A stretch of DNA of 64,000 nt from Prosthecobacter algae (GCF_039542385.1 NZ_BAABIA010000006.1:107169-171168); one strand, 5' to 3'. Positions 41,781-51,059 are shown, numbered from the stretch's first letter. Numbers and translations are program-made. The notes: generated by a model not told the origin, from the letters alone.

Positions 41781-43823
41781 TTAGTCCGCCTTCAGCAGTT
41801 GCAGGGCATCCAGGATGACAAAACCTTCCGTCCCCTGGTTGCGGATCTGGAGGGTGGTTTCTCCTTTGGAAAGCTCCACCGTTCCCAGACTGCGGAAAAC
41901 CTCTCCCTGAGGCAGCGGCAAGGTCTGATCCGCCGTCAGCTTCACGCTGCGGCCTCCATTCACGACTTCCACCGGCACTTTCTTAGCACGCGTTTCATGG
42001 GCCGAGTAGGCCATGCGCAGATCGTATTTGCCCGCCTCGGGCACATCAAAACGAAAGAGGGCGGAGACCTGGCCGTCGCCCCGCTGCTCATCATGCCGGT
42101 AGCCGCGGCCCACATGGGGCTTGAAGCCTGTGGAGTGGCTCCACGCACCTTTCAGTTCGGCATCCGCATCGTCCAGGATAATGCCTTTCAGCGTCGCCGG
42201 GTCCACATTCATCGGGGTGACAGGTGCCGGGGGCAATGGGGCGAGCACGGGCAGATCCAGCACCTGTTTCTGCGCCAGCAGGCGTTCCTTGAGAACCGGG
42301 TACGACAGGGCCTGCACGGCCACGTCCTGTTTGGCAGAAAGCGCTGCCGCCACACCTGCACTCTGGCCCAGGATCATCCAGGTGGGCTCCACCCGGATGG
42401 AGGAGATGCCCACATGGGTGCAGGAAAGGGCCACCGGCACCAGCAGGTTGTCGCACTCCTCACCTTTCGGCAGCAGGCTGCGGTAAGGAATGTGGTAAGC
42501 AAAGCCATGTTTGCGCCCGGTGATGCGCACCGGGTAGATGGTGCCTTCATTGACCACACCGCCATCCTTCAGGGCCACACGCTGGCAGTCATGGGAATCA
42601 ATGGGAAAGGAGGAGACGACCACAGGATCTTCCTTTTCCGGCTGGTCCAGGATGTCCTTCTGGCTGACGACATACAGCCCCTTCATGCGCCGGCCTTCCC
42701 GCACATAGAGCTGGGGCGACCAGTGGCCGTACGCCTCGAACTCATCCTTGCACAGGCCATATTCGCTGAGCTGCGTACGCAGGTGCTCCGGCACGGCGGG
42801 ATCGGTGGTGAGGAACTGATAAAGCTCCAGCGTGTACTGCTTGTGGGCTTCCCAGCTCTGTTCGCGTCCGGCCTGGTCGGCCTCACTCCAGCCATTGCAG
42901 GCGCCCACGAGGCCCATGGAGAACTGCTTGCCGATGCCGTTGTTCGCATCGAACTTTTGGTTAGGCAGGGGGTAAAGGTCCCACAACAGATGCGGGCGCT
43001 TTTCAGCAGCGTAATAGCGGCGCACGGCCTCAAAGCGGGCCGGATCATAGCTGGCCGGTTTCGGGAAAGGCACGCGGTTGGCGGGGTCTTTGGTCAGGCA
43101 AAGGCGGAAGCTGTACACCATGACATTCTTGTCGCCTTCTTCCTCAGGCCCGGCGTCGGTGGTGGTGATGAGCGGCAGCGGCTTGCCTGCGGCGTCAAAG
43201 CCGGAGATGGGCATGTTGGTCTTCGGGTACTGCTTCCCGGCCAGGGATTCCCCGTATTCCTTGCGGCCTTCGCGGCCAATGGTCCAGCTAACCCCGGCTG
43301 CGGCCAGCAGATCCCCTTCATAGGTGGCATCAATGAAAACGCGGGCTTTGTATTCGCCGCCGGTAGTTTGCAGGGCAGTGATGCGTGGGCCATTCTTGGT
43401 CACACTTTTGAGGACCTGTTGGGTCAGCACCTGCACCTTGGCCTCATCCAGCATCTGCCGGGTGATGCGCATGGCCACGCTGGGCTCATAGGTCCACACT
43501 TTGTTGTCCTTTTCGCTCACCTTATAGGGCAGCGTGACGCCACGCTGCTGATAGTCTTTTTCAATGCGGCTGTGCCATTCATCAAAGAGGCCCATGACGG
43601 TGCTGCGCACGGTCTGGTTGGAGTCGCTGAAACTCAGTCCCCCGGTATTCACGCCCCCCACATGGTCCGTCGGCTCCAGCAGGATCACGGTGGCCCCTTC
43701 GCGGGCAGCGGCGATGGCTGCACAGAATCCACCGGGGGTGGCCCCATAGACCAGCACCTGAGATTCGGTGGCGGCGTAGAGCCTGACAGTGAGGAAGAGG
43801 GCGAGACAGAGCAGTTTCTTCAT
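41781..43823 (-). CDS. Secreted FAD-dependent oxidoreductase with golvesin-type C-terminal domain
   Basis: A 680-residue protein from ATG 43823 with signal peptide (1-17). The N-terminal FAD domain opens with VLVYGATPGGFCAAIAAARE and LLEPTDHVGGVNTGGLSF, the pattern of the PF12831-type FAD oxidoreductases common in PVC and Bacteroidota glycan loci. The C-terminal 130 residues (from ILDDADAELKGAWSHST to the end FVILDALQLLKAD) form a golvesin-like domain, matching the stand-alone protein at 21524. Substrate unknown; a sugar-related oxidation at the cell surface is likely. Confidence 0.85.
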   Translation of the reverse strand: MKKLLCLALFLTVRLYAATESQVLVYGATPGGFCAAIAAAREGATVILLEPTDHVGGVNTGGLSFSDSNQTVRSTVMGLFDEWHSRIEKDYQQRGVTLPYKVSEKDNKVWTYEPSVAMRITRQMLDEAKVQVLTQQVLKSVTKNGPRITALQTTGGEYKARVFIDATYEGDLLAAAGVSWTIGREGRKEYGESLAGKQYPKTNMPISGFDAAGKPLPLITTTDAGPEEEGDKNVMVYSFRLCLTKDPANRVPFPKPASYDPARFEAVRRYYAAEKRPHLLWDLYPLPNQKFDANNGIGKQFSMGLVGACNGWSEADQAGREQSWEAHKQYTLELYQFLTTDPAVPEHLRTQLSEYGLCKDEFEAYGHWSPQLYVREGRRMKGLYVVSQKDILDQPEKEDPVVVSSFPIDSHDCQRVALKDGGVVNEGTIYPVRITGRKHGFAYHIPYRSLLPKGEECDNLLVPVALSCTHVGISSIRVEPTWMILGQSAGVAAALSAKQDVAVQALSYPVLKERLLAQKQVLDLPVLAPLPPAPVTPMNVDPATLKGIILDDADAELKGAWSHSTGFKPHVGRGYRHDEQRGDGQVSALFRFDVPEAGKYDLRMAYSAHETRAKKVPVEVVNGGRSVKLTADQTLPLPQGEVFRSLGTVELSKGETTLQIRNQGTEGFVILDALQLLKAD

Positions 43824-43988
43824 GGTTGAGCTTTCAAAAGGCAGGCAGGCCCATGGTTTGGACACTCGTTTCATCTTTTTCTGCAAAATTGGCACCGGAA
43901 TCGTTGGCTTGCAGTCCCGGCAAGCAGACCTCGAAGCCGTTCGGGCTGGCTCTTGCATTTCCACACATCCCAGCGAATCTGCCCGCCC

Positions 43989-44744
43989 ATGTCAGACACC
44001 GACTCGCGCGAAGTCATTTTGGAAGCCCGTGAACTCACCCGAGAATTCGAAGGAGTGAAGGCGCTGGACCGTTTTTCCTTCAAACTGCACCGCGGGGAAA
44101 TCCTGGGGCTGCTGGGGGCCAATGGCGCGGGCAAGACCACTGCCATGAACTGCATGCTGGGACTCACCCTGCCCACTTCTGGCGACCTTTTTGCCTTTGG
44201 CAAAACGCTGGAGGCCCACCGCATCGAGATCCTGAAGAAGACCAACTTTTCCTCCGCCTATGTCAGCCTGCCGGGGAATCTGAAGGTATGGCAAAATTTG
44301 ACCGTCTTTGCCCAGATCTACGGCGTGCCCAAGCCGAAGAAAAGGATCGCCGAACTGCTGGAACTGCTGGAAGTGGCCCACCTGCGGGATCGGGTGACGG
44401 GCCAACTCTCCGCCGGGGAATCCACCCGTGTGAACCTTTGCAAGGCCTTCCTCAATGACCCGGAACTGCTGATGCTGGACGAACCCACCGCCAGCCTGGA
44501 TCCCGACATCGCCGACAAGGTGCGCAAGGTCGTGCGTCGGGTGCAGAGCGAGCGCAACATCGGCATCCTCTACACTAGCCATAACATGAAGGACATCGAG
44601 GAAGTCTGCGACCGGGTGATCTTCCTGCACAAAGGCAAGATCGTGGCCGAAGGGACGCCTGACCAGATCGTGAAGAAGTTCTCCGAAAACTCATTGGAAG
44701 ACGTGTTCATCAAGATCGCCCGCAGTGGAGATCTGGAGGCCTGA
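43989..44744 (+). CDS. ABC-2 type transporter ATP-binding protein
   Basis: A 251-residue ATPase from ATG 43989. Walker A GANGAGKTT (about 48-56), signature LSAGESTRV in place of LSGGQ, Walker B ELLMLDEPTASLD, and the switch His in ILYTSHNM. It pairs with the permease 61 bases downstream to form an exporter. The set resembles lipid- or drug-exporting ABC-2 systems; the substrate is unknown. Confidence 0.9.
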   Translation: MSDTDSREVILEARELTREFEGVKALDRFSFKLHRGEILGLLGANGAGKTTAMNCMLGLTLPTSGDLFAFGKTLEAHRIEILKKTNFSSAYVSLPGNLKVWQNLTVFAQIYGVPKPKKRIAELLELLEVAHLRDRVTGQLSAGESTRVNLCKAFLNDPELLMLDEPTASLDPDIADKVRKVVRRVQSERNIGILYTSHNMKDIEEVCDRVIFLHKGKIVAEGTPDQIVKKFSENSLEDVFIKIARSGDLEA

Positions 44745-44775
44745 AGCTGAGTCAGCCAGGCCATTTAACGACAAG

Positions 44776-44805
44776 GATTAACAAGATTTCGAGATTAACA
44801 GGATT
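44776..44805 (+). repeat. Two direct copies of GATTAACARGATT between the ABC genes
   Basis: GATTAACAAGATT at 44776-44788 and GATTAACAGGATT at 44793-44805, 12 of 13 bases identical, 17 bases apart. The second ends immediately before the permease ATG at 44806. Degenerate GGATTAACAGGATT-type repeats are widespread in several phyla; here they form the gap between ATPase and permease genes. Confidence 0.6.
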
Positions 44806-45603
44806 ATGAATTTGCGTGTCATTTGGGCCTTGGTGCTCCGCTACATCTTTCTCTACACGAGAAACCCAGTCCGCCTGGTAGAAATGGTGTTTTGGCCCGT
44901 GGTGGACCTGCTGGTGTGGGGCAACCTGACGCTGTTTTTGCAGCGCAACACGACCCACGAATTCGGCAACTACATCCTCTTCCTTCTGGGGGCGATGATC
45001 CTCTGGGACATCATGTTTCGCGCCCAGCAAGGCGTGGCCATTTCCTTCCTGGAAGATGTGTGGACGCGCAACCTGCTGAACATCTTTGTCGCCCCGGTCC
45101 GCACCAGCGAATACCTGGGTGCCACCTTTGCCGTGGGCGTGCTGCGCATCATGGTCACGGGGGTCGTCCTGGGCTTGATCGCCTGGTTTGGCTATTCCTT
45201 TAATATCTTCGTCCTGGAATGGTGGCTGGTGCCGTTTTTCCTGAACCTGATGCTCTTTGGCTGGTCCCTGGGCATGATCTCCACCGCGCTGATCCTGCGC
45301 TGGGGACAGGCGGCGGAATCGCTGGCCTGGGCGGTACCGTTTTTCATCCAGCCAGCCGTGGCCGTCTTTTATCCCGTGGCCGACATGCCTTCCTGGTCCC
45401 AGCCCATCGCCTGGGCCTTCCCGGCGACTTACATCTTTGAAGGCATGCGCGAGGTTATGCGCACCGGCACGATGAATCTCACCCTGCTCACCCAGGCTTT
45501 CGTGCTGAACATTATCTACCTTTCAGCCGCAGGCGGACTTTTTCTATGGATCCTCCGGCTCACCCGCAAACGCGGTCTGCTGACGAAGTTCGCCACCCAG
45601 TAA
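44806..45603 (+). CDS. ABC-2 type transporter permease
   Basis: A 265-residue membrane protein with six hydrophobic segments and the ABC-2 membrane domain pattern: short cytoplasmic N-terminus, ILFLLGAMILWDIMFRAQQG, then SWSQPIAWAFPATYIFEGMRE, the conserved stretch before the last two spans. It works with the ATPase at 43989. No ribosome binding site is visible; the start is embedded in the GATTAACA repeat. Confidence 0.88.
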   Translation: MNLRVIWALVLRYIFLYTRNPVRLVEMVFWPVVDLLVWGNLTLFLQRNTTHEFGNYILFLLGAMILWDIMFRAQQGVAISFLEDVWTRNLLNIFVAPVRTSEYLGATFAVGVLRIMVTGVVLGLIAWFGYSFNIFVLEWWLVPFFLNLMLFGWSLGMISTALILRWGQAAESLAWAVPFFIQPAVAVFYPVADMPSWSQPIAWAFPATYIFEGMREVMRTGTMNLTLLTQAFVLNIIYLSAAGGLFLWILRLTRKRGLLTKFATQ

Positions 45604-45684
45604 ACGGCGGCTTTTTCGCCAGGAAAATTCGCAGGGCCAAGATTCCCGCTTGAGCCCGGCCTCCGCCCTGTCCATGACAGGGGC

Positions 45685-47376
45685 ATGCTCCCCCGCCTGT
45701 CTCCCATTCTCGCTGCTGCCGAGGGCTTGCCGCCACTGTTCACGCTGCTGGCGGTGATGTTAACGACGGTGGTGGTGGTGTCGCTGCTGCTGCTGAGGCT
45801 GCAGCAGTCCCTGCTGGCCGGCTACTTTATCTGCGGAGTTATCGTGGCGAACAGCGGGGTGCTGGATCTGCTGGGCGGTGGTGAATCTGAGGCGCGCATT
45901 GCCCAGATGTCCGAGTTCGGCGTGATGCTGCTGATGTTTACACTCGGCATGGAATTTTCCCTCAGCGACCTGCGATATGTCCGGCGGCTGGCCTTCGTCG
46001 GCGGCGGCTGGCAGATGGCGCTTTGCGGGGCCCTGGGCGGGATGGCAGCATGGCTGGGCGGCATCTCAATCACAGGCTCCATTTTACTGGCGGTCGCCCT
46101 GGCTATGAGCTCCACCGCCGTGAGCCTCAAGAGCTTTCAGGACTTGGGGCTGGAGTCCAGCACCGGCGCGCGCATGGCCCTCGCCGTGGCCATTTTCCAG
46201 GACCTTTTCATCATTGTCTTTTTCCTGGTGCTGCCTCTGCTGCTGCATGAGGGGCCTGCGGATGAAAGCCTGTGGCAGCGCATTGCTTCCCTGCTCGGTC
46301 GCGGTGGGCTCTTTGTTCTTCTCGCTGGGGTGGCGGCACGGTGGGTCATCCCGGCCTTGCTCAATGCGGTGACGCGTACTCGCAACCGCGAGCTATTCAC
46401 CCTGAGCGTGATCGGCTCCTGCATCGGCCTGGCATTCATCGGCGGCCTCCTGCAACTCGGTTTGGCGCTGGGCGCTTTCGTCGCCGGTTTGGCCGTCAGT
46501 GAATCCATCTTCAAGCACCGCATCCTGGCCGACATCATGCCGATCAAGGACCTCTTTCTGACACTGTTTTTCGTGTCCGTGGGGCTGATGATTGATCTGC
46601 ACGTGGCGGCTGTTTACTGGAAGCCCATCCTAGCCCTGACCGTGATGATGATGGTGGCCAAAGCCGGCCTCATTACCCTCATCGCCCGCAAGCTGGGGCT
46701 GGTGCATCGGCAGGCGCTGATGGCAGGCATCGGCCTGTGCAGCGCGGGCGAGTTTTCCCTGGTGCTTTTGCAAAAGGCAGGCGGTGCCGGGCTGTGGGAT
46801 GCGGGCATGCAGCAGACCTTCATTGCCAGTGCCGCCCTGAGCATGGGGCTGCTCCCTGCCCTGATGCGTGCCGGTGGCCCCCTGGGTGCAAAGCTGGAAA
46901 AGCTGGGCTGGGGCAAAAAGAAACCCACCCTGCCAGACTCTGCGCCCATGCGCCAAAAGATGAGCGTTATGCACAATCACGCCATCATCTGTGGGTTTGG
47001 CCCCGTGGGGCAGCAACTCAACAAATCCCTGCATGATGAGGGTGTGGAAACCCTGGTGGTGGAGCTGAATGCCGAGACCGTGCGGCAACTGAAACGCCAG
47101 GGTCAGGCGGTGCTCTTTGCCGATGCTGCACATGCGGAAACCTGGGAACTTACCCGCCTGGCCCATGCCCGGATGGTCGCCTTTACGTTCCCTGATGCCA
47201 CGTTGACCCTGGAGGCCCTGTCCCTGATCCGCGAGCACCGGAAGGACATTCCAGTGCTCGCGAGAGCACGTTTTGCCTCAGACGTGGAGAGGCTGAAGCG
47301 ATTCGGAGCCACCGTCGTGATCAATGACGAGATCGAGGCGGCCCGCGCCGTGGTGGAGCAGGGCCGCATCCTCTAG
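45685..47376 (+). CDS. Kef-type monovalent cation:proton antiporter (CPA2) with TrkA-N domain
   Basis: A 563-residue protein. About twelve hydrophobic segments (residues 15-395) form the Na+/H+ exchanger domain, with FGVMLLMFTLGMEFSL, AMSSTAVSLKSFQDLG and VAIFQDLF carrying the conserved Gln-Asp. A linker is followed by a TrkA-N/RCK Rossmann domain (about 430-555): HAIICGFGPVGQQLNKSL. This is the KefB/KefC arrangement for K+ or Na+ efflux in pH and toxic electrophile stress. No separate KefG/KefF helper is present. Confidence 0.9.
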   Translation: MLPRLSPILAAAEGLPPLFTLLAVMLTTVVVVSLLLLRLQQSLLAGYFICGVIVANSGVLDLLGGGESEARIAQMSEFGVMLLMFTLGMEFSLSDLRYVRRLAFVGGGWQMALCGALGGMAAWLGGISITGSILLAVALAMSSTAVSLKSFQDLGLESSTGARMALAVAIFQDLFIIVFFLVLPLLLHEGPADESLWQRIASLLGRGGLFVLLAGVAARWVIPALLNAVTRTRNRELFTLSVIGSCIGLAFIGGLLQLGLALGAFVAGLAVSESIFKHRILADIMPIKDLFLTLFFVSVGLMIDLHVAAVYWKPILALTVMMMVAKAGLITLIARKLGLVHRQALMAGIGLCSAGEFSLVLLQKAGGAGLWDAGMQQTFIASAALSMGLLPALMRAGGPLGAKLEKLGWGKKKPTLPDSAPMRQKMSVMHNHAIICGFGPVGQQLNKSLHDEGVETLVVELNAETVRQLKRQGQAVLFADAAHAETWELTRLAHARMVAFTFPDATLTLEALSLIREHRKDIPVLARARFASDVERLKRFGATVVINDEIEAARAVVEQGRIL

Positions 47377-47386
47377 CCAGCCAGGA

Positions 47387-47689
47387 TCAATAATAATAGT
47401 AGCGGCTGTTGCGGTAGCCGCGCTGGTTATAGTAACGGCCGTTGTGGTAGTAGCGGCCTCGCTGATAGTTGCGCTGGTCCTGGGAATTGCCGATGGCATT
47501 GCCAGCCAGGGCGCCAAGGCCGGCACCGATGGCAGCGCCTTCCAGGCCACGGCCACTCTGATTGCCGATGATGCCACCTGCGGCTGCGCCACCAAGGGCG
47601 CCCACGACAGTACCCGTTTGGGCATTGGGACCGGTCGCGCAGGACACCAGCGAGGAGGCTGCGATGAGACTGAAGAAGATGCGTTTCAT
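47387..47689 (-). CDS. Glycine-zipper lipoprotein with Tyr/Arg-rich tail
   Basis: A 100-residue protein from ATG 47689. Signal and lipobox LVS-C at about residue 17. A glycine-zipper region (residues 25-65) has GTVVGALGGAAAGGIIGN and GAAIGAGLGALAGNAIGN, the pattern of two membrane-inserting helices. The tail is unusual, rich in Tyr, Asn and Arg (GRYYHNGRYYNQRGYRN) and ending YYYY. Such lipoproteins support outer membrane stability. It is convergent with the antiporter gene, 10 bases apart. Confidence 0.8.
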   Translation of the reverse strand: MKRIFFSLIAASSLVSCATGPNAQTGTVVGALGGAAAGGIIGNQSGRGLEGAAIGAGLGALAGNAIGNSQDQRNYQRGRYYHNGRYYNQRGYRNSRYYYY

Positions 47690-47862
47690 GAGGATGTTCA
47701 GGTTAGATTCGAGGGAGTGTGGCTGTTCACCACGAGCCACATCCAAGGGCAAACAGTGTGCCAAATGCATCTCACCTGGGAAGAACCTCTCTACGCACTG
47801 CCCTAACAAAGCATTCTGCATGAAAAATCGGCCCTATATCCTTGCCAAATGCACGTGCCCGA

Positions 47863-47892
47863 TTGTGCTCAAAACTGAAACTTTTGAATACT
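47863..47892 (+). promoter_or_regulatory. Possible promoter of the lipoprotein gene at 47945
   Basis: TTGTGC at 47863-47868 and AATACT at 47887-47892 with an 18-base spacer; a start would fall about 45 bases before the ATG. Weak consensus match in a 255-base divergent gap. Confidence 0.3.
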
Positions 47893-47944
47893 CTGTGGGC
47901 GAACGAAGTCTCCATAAATACGCCCTTTTTGGGTACCCTCTCCC

Positions 47945-48463
47945 ATGAAACCCATCCTCCATGCCCTCGCCGCTGTGGCCCTTGTGCTCAGCCTCTCCTC
48001 CTGTCTTTTTAAAGAACCTGTCTTCACGGGAGGTTTCGTCGCCACCGACCCGGAAGTGGCCGGGGTGTGGATGACTGAGGATGAGACAGGTGATGCCCGC
48101 GCACGCGAATTTGCCGTGCTGGCACCGGTCGGTACAGATGCGTTCATGTTGAACTATCCCGTTGGTGCTAAAGGAAGTAGCTACTTTGAGGTGCGTCCTT
48201 TGAAGGTCGGCGGAAAGGATATTTGGCAGGTGCGGCTGGCCGCCACTTTCGAAGATGGCCTGCCGAAAAACGACTCGCCTAACTACACGCTTTTGCTCGT
48301 GGAAAAGGCCGGAGATGGCCAACTTTCCATCCGCCCGCTGAAGACGGAAGGCGAACACACGGCCAGCGCAGCCGCGACCCAAAAGGCGCTTTTGGAGAAA
48401 TCTCCCGCATGGGACAAGCTCTTTGGCGATGCCAAAGTCTTCACCCGGCTGAAAGACCGCTAA
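47945..48463 (+). CDS. Hypothetical lipoprotein
   Basis: A 172-residue protein with a lipobox LSS-C (about residue 20) after MKPILHALAAVALVLS. The mature part is predicted to be beta-rich (SSYFEVRPLKVGGKDIWQVR, SPNYTLLLVEKAGDGQLSI). No family recognised. It may be an outer membrane lipoprotein. It is upstream of the PSD1 cytochrome gene, 54 bases from its start. Confidence 0.65.
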   Translation: MKPILHALAAVALVLSLSSCLFKEPVFTGGFVATDPEVAGVWMTEDETGDARAREFAVLAPVGTDAFMLNYPVGAKGSSYFEVRPLKVGGKDIWQVRLAATFEDGLPKNDSPNYTLLLVEKAGDGQLSIRPLKTEGEHTASAAATQKALLEKSPAWDKLFGDAKVFTRLKDR

Positions 48464-48517
48464 AGTCCTGGCACGCAAGAAGCGGGGGCAAGGGTGCGTA
48501 GCTTTTCACGACACCTC

Positions 48518-50917
48518 ATGCATCACATTGCCTTTGCTTCCCGCTTGTTCGCGGCACTCCTGGCTGGTTTGCCTCTGGGAGTGCTGTTGGCCAATGAGCC
48601 GACCTCCGCCGATCTGGACTTCTTTGAAAAGAAGGTCCGCCCCATTCTCATCGAGCGCTGCTACGAGTGCCACTCCACTGAAAGTGGCAAAACCAAGGGC
48701 AGTCTGGCCATGGACTCCAAGGCAGCTCTGCTGCAAGGCGGCGATAATGGCCCTGGGCTGATCGCGGGCGAGCCGGACAAGAGCCTCATCATTGAGGCGA
48801 TTCGTTACAAAAACCGCGACATGCAGATGCCACCGAAAAGTGCCCTGCCCCCAGCCGAAATCAAGGTGCTGGAAGAGTGGGTGCAGCGCGGTGCCCCAGA
48901 TCCCCGCACCCAGGTGGTGGCCCAGGGCCCCCGCAAGATTGACCTGGACAAAGGCCGCCAGCATTGGGCCTTCCGCCCCATCGCCAAGGTGACGCCGACT
49001 TCTGCCAAGGACCATCCGGTGGACTCCATCATCACGACGAAACTCGCCGAGAAAAATCTGCAACTCTCCCCGCCAGCGGATGCCGTGACGCTGATCCGCC
49101 GCATGAGCTACGACCTCACTGGCCTGCCGCCCACACCTGCGGAGGTGGCTGAGTTTAAAAAGGCCGTGGCACTGAATCGTGAGAAGGCCATCCGCGCCCT
49201 CATTGACCGCCTGCTGGCCAGTCCGCACTACGGTGAAAAATGGGGCCGCCACTGGCTGGATGTGGCCCGTTATGCCGACTCCAACGGCCTCGATGAAAAC
49301 ATCGCCCTCGGCACCGCCTGGCGTTACCGCGACTATGTGGTGCGCAGCTTCAATGCGGACAAGCCCTTTGATCGTTTCCTGATCGAACAGATCGCCGGTG
49401 ACCTCCTGCCTGCCAAGACTTTGGCAGATCGTCATGAGCAAGCCACCGCCACCGCCTTCCTGAACCTAGGGGCCAAAGTGCTGGCCGAGGCTGACAAGGA
49501 AAAGCTGATCATGGACGTGGTGGATGAGCAGATCGAAACCACCGGGCGCGCCTTTCTGGGCATGACCCTGGGCTGCGTGCGCTGCCACGATCACAAGTTC
49601 GACCCCATCTCCCACGAGGATTACTATGCGCTCGCGGGCATTTTTAAAAGCACCCGTTCTTTCACCGAAGAGATGAACGGAGCCATCTCCTACTGGCATG
49701 AAACTCCCATCGGCGGGCTGGATGAATTTGCCGCTGTGAAGTCTGCCGAACGTGCGCTGGCTAACAAAAAGAAGGAACTTTCTACCGCTGTGGCAGCCGC
49801 CAAAAAAACGCCCACGCCAGAAGCCAAGGCGCAGGTGGAGGCGGTGATGACCGCTGTGGAGGAAGTGGAGAAAAACCTGCCCGATCTGCCCACCGTCGTC
49901 GGGGTCAAGGACGACTCCAAAATCAAGACCACCGTGCCCATTCACATCCGTGGCAGCCACCTCACGCTGGGCAAGCCCATCGAACGAGGCTTCCCCAAAG
50001 TCATGCAGGCCGCCCTGGAACCGCAGGCCCGCTTTCCCAAGGAAAAAAGCGGCCGTCTGGAACTGGCCCAGTGGCTGGCCCGCCCGGAACATCCTCTGAC
50101 CGCACGTGTCATTGTGAACCGTGTTTGGACCTGGCACTTCGGTCATGGCCTGGCCCGCACGCCCGACAACTTTGGCCTCCTGGGCGATGCCCCCACCCAT
50201 CCTGAGCTGCTGGATTGGCTGGCCACCTGGCTGCCTCAGAATGACTGGAGCCTGAAGGACCTTCACCGCCTGCTCCTCACCAGCGCCACCTATCAACAGG
50301 CCAGCGCCCCCAGCCTGGAAGTGGACCCTGAAAACCGTCTGCTGCACCACTTCCCCATCCGTCGGCTCCAGGCCGAAGACATCCGCGATGCCCTGCTGAG
50401 CGTGGCCGGTGAACTGGACCTCAGCATGGGCGGCAAGACCGTGCCGCTGCGCAACCGCCAGTTCGTCTTCAACCACACCTCCAAGGATGCGACGAAGTAC
50501 GACAGCACCCGCCGCGCCCTCTATCTGCCCATCATCCGCAACAACCTGTACGATCTCTTCCAGCAATTCGACTATCCGGATCCCACCGTCTCCACCGGCC
50601 AGCGCAACAGCACCATTGTCTCGCCTCAGGCTCTCCTGCTGATGAACAGCCCCATCGCGGAACAAAGTGCCCGTGCCTTTGCCCATCGCGTAGCCAAAGA
50701 AGGCCCTACGGTGGAACAGCGCCTCGCCCAGGCCATCCGCCTGGCTTATGCCCGCGAGATGAACTCCGCCGATCTCGCCCGGGCCCAGGACTTCCTCACC
50801 GCCGCCGATGCCATGCTGGCCTCCAGCATCAACGATCATGATCAACGGCAAATGCGCGTGTGGGAACTGCTGTGCCAGTCGCTCATGATGGCGAATGAGT
50901 TCATTTATCTGAGGTGA
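48518..50917 (+). CDS. Planctomycete-type cytochrome c protein (PSCyt1-PSCyt2-PSD1)
   Basis: A 799-residue secreted protein. ATG 48518 is preferred over GTG 48494 because the signal peptide (ASRLFAALLAGLPLGVLLA) follows it closely. PSCyt1 domain: heme site CYECH at residues 48-52. PSCyt2 (DUF1549): SYDLTGLPPTPAEV and WLDVARYADSNG, with a second heme-type site CVRCH at 353-357. PSD1 (DUF1553): ARVIVNRVWTWHFGHGL, GDAPTHPELLDWLA, RRLQAEDIRDALL. Such proteins are abundant in PVC bacteria, of unproven function, and usually precede a DUF1501 gene, which is absent here. Confidence 0.9.
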   Translation: MHHIAFASRLFAALLAGLPLGVLLANEPTSADLDFFEKKVRPILIERCYECHSTESGKTKGSLAMDSKAALLQGGDNGPGLIAGEPDKSLIIEAIRYKNRDMQMPPKSALPPAEIKVLEEWVQRGAPDPRTQVVAQGPRKIDLDKGRQHWAFRPIAKVTPTSAKDHPVDSIITTKLAEKNLQLSPPADAVTLIRRMSYDLTGLPPTPAEVAEFKKAVALNREKAIRALIDRLLASPHYGEKWGRHWLDVARYADSNGLDENIALGTAWRYRDYVVRSFNADKPFDRFLIEQIAGDLLPAKTLADRHEQATATAFLNLGAKVLAEADKEKLIMDVVDEQIETTGRAFLGMTLGCVRCHDHKFDPISHEDYYALAGIFKSTRSFTEEMNGAISYWHETPIGGLDEFAAVKSAERALANKKKELSTAVAAAKKTPTPEAKAQVEAVMTAVEEVEKNLPDLPTVVGVKDDSKIKTTVPIHIRGSHLTLGKPIERGFPKVMQAALEPQARFPKEKSGRLELAQWLARPEHPLTARVIVNRVWTWHFGHGLARTPDNFGLLGDAPTHPELLDWLATWLPQNDWSLKDLHRLLLTSATYQQASAPSLEVDPENRLLHHFPIRRLQAEDIRDALLSVAGELDLSMGGKTVPLRNRQFVFNHTSKDATKYDSTRRALYLPIIRNNLYDLFQQFDYPDPTVSTGQRNSTIVSPQALLLMNSPIAEQSARAFAHRVAKEGPTVEQRLAQAIRLAYAREMNSADLARAQDFLTAADAMLASSINDHDQRQMRVWELLCQSLMMANEFIYLR

Positions 50918-51003
50918 GAGAGGGAGGGGAGGTCAGCAGTCAAGAGGGTCAATGGTCAAGAATGTCAAAACGGAAGTCTGAGGCACTGGTCACACATCGC
51001 GCC

Positions 51004-51059
51004 TTGACCCGTTGACCCGTTGACCCGTTGACCCGTTGACCCGTTGACCCGTTGACCCT
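51004..51059. repeat. Seven tandem copies of the 8-mer TTGACCCG
   Basis: Perfect tandem of TTGACCCG, the seventh copy ending TTGACCCT. It lies in the gap between the PSD1 gene and the SMP-30 gene, 43 bases before its ATG. Upstream at 50939-50968 the opposite-sense words GGTCAA and GTCAA occur (GTCAAGAGGGTCAATGGTCAAG), so the transcript could fold back. Confidence 0.9.

Noticed and set aside
41724..43829. A 701-codon frame opposite the FAD oxidoreductase
   Set aside because: Antisense shadow; the minus-strand protein has signal peptide, FAD motif and golvesin domain, the plus-strand frame has none.
51004..51059. Iteron-type replication origin
   Set aside because: The unit is only eight bases, without DnaA boxes, AT-rich region or a replication initiator gene nearby.
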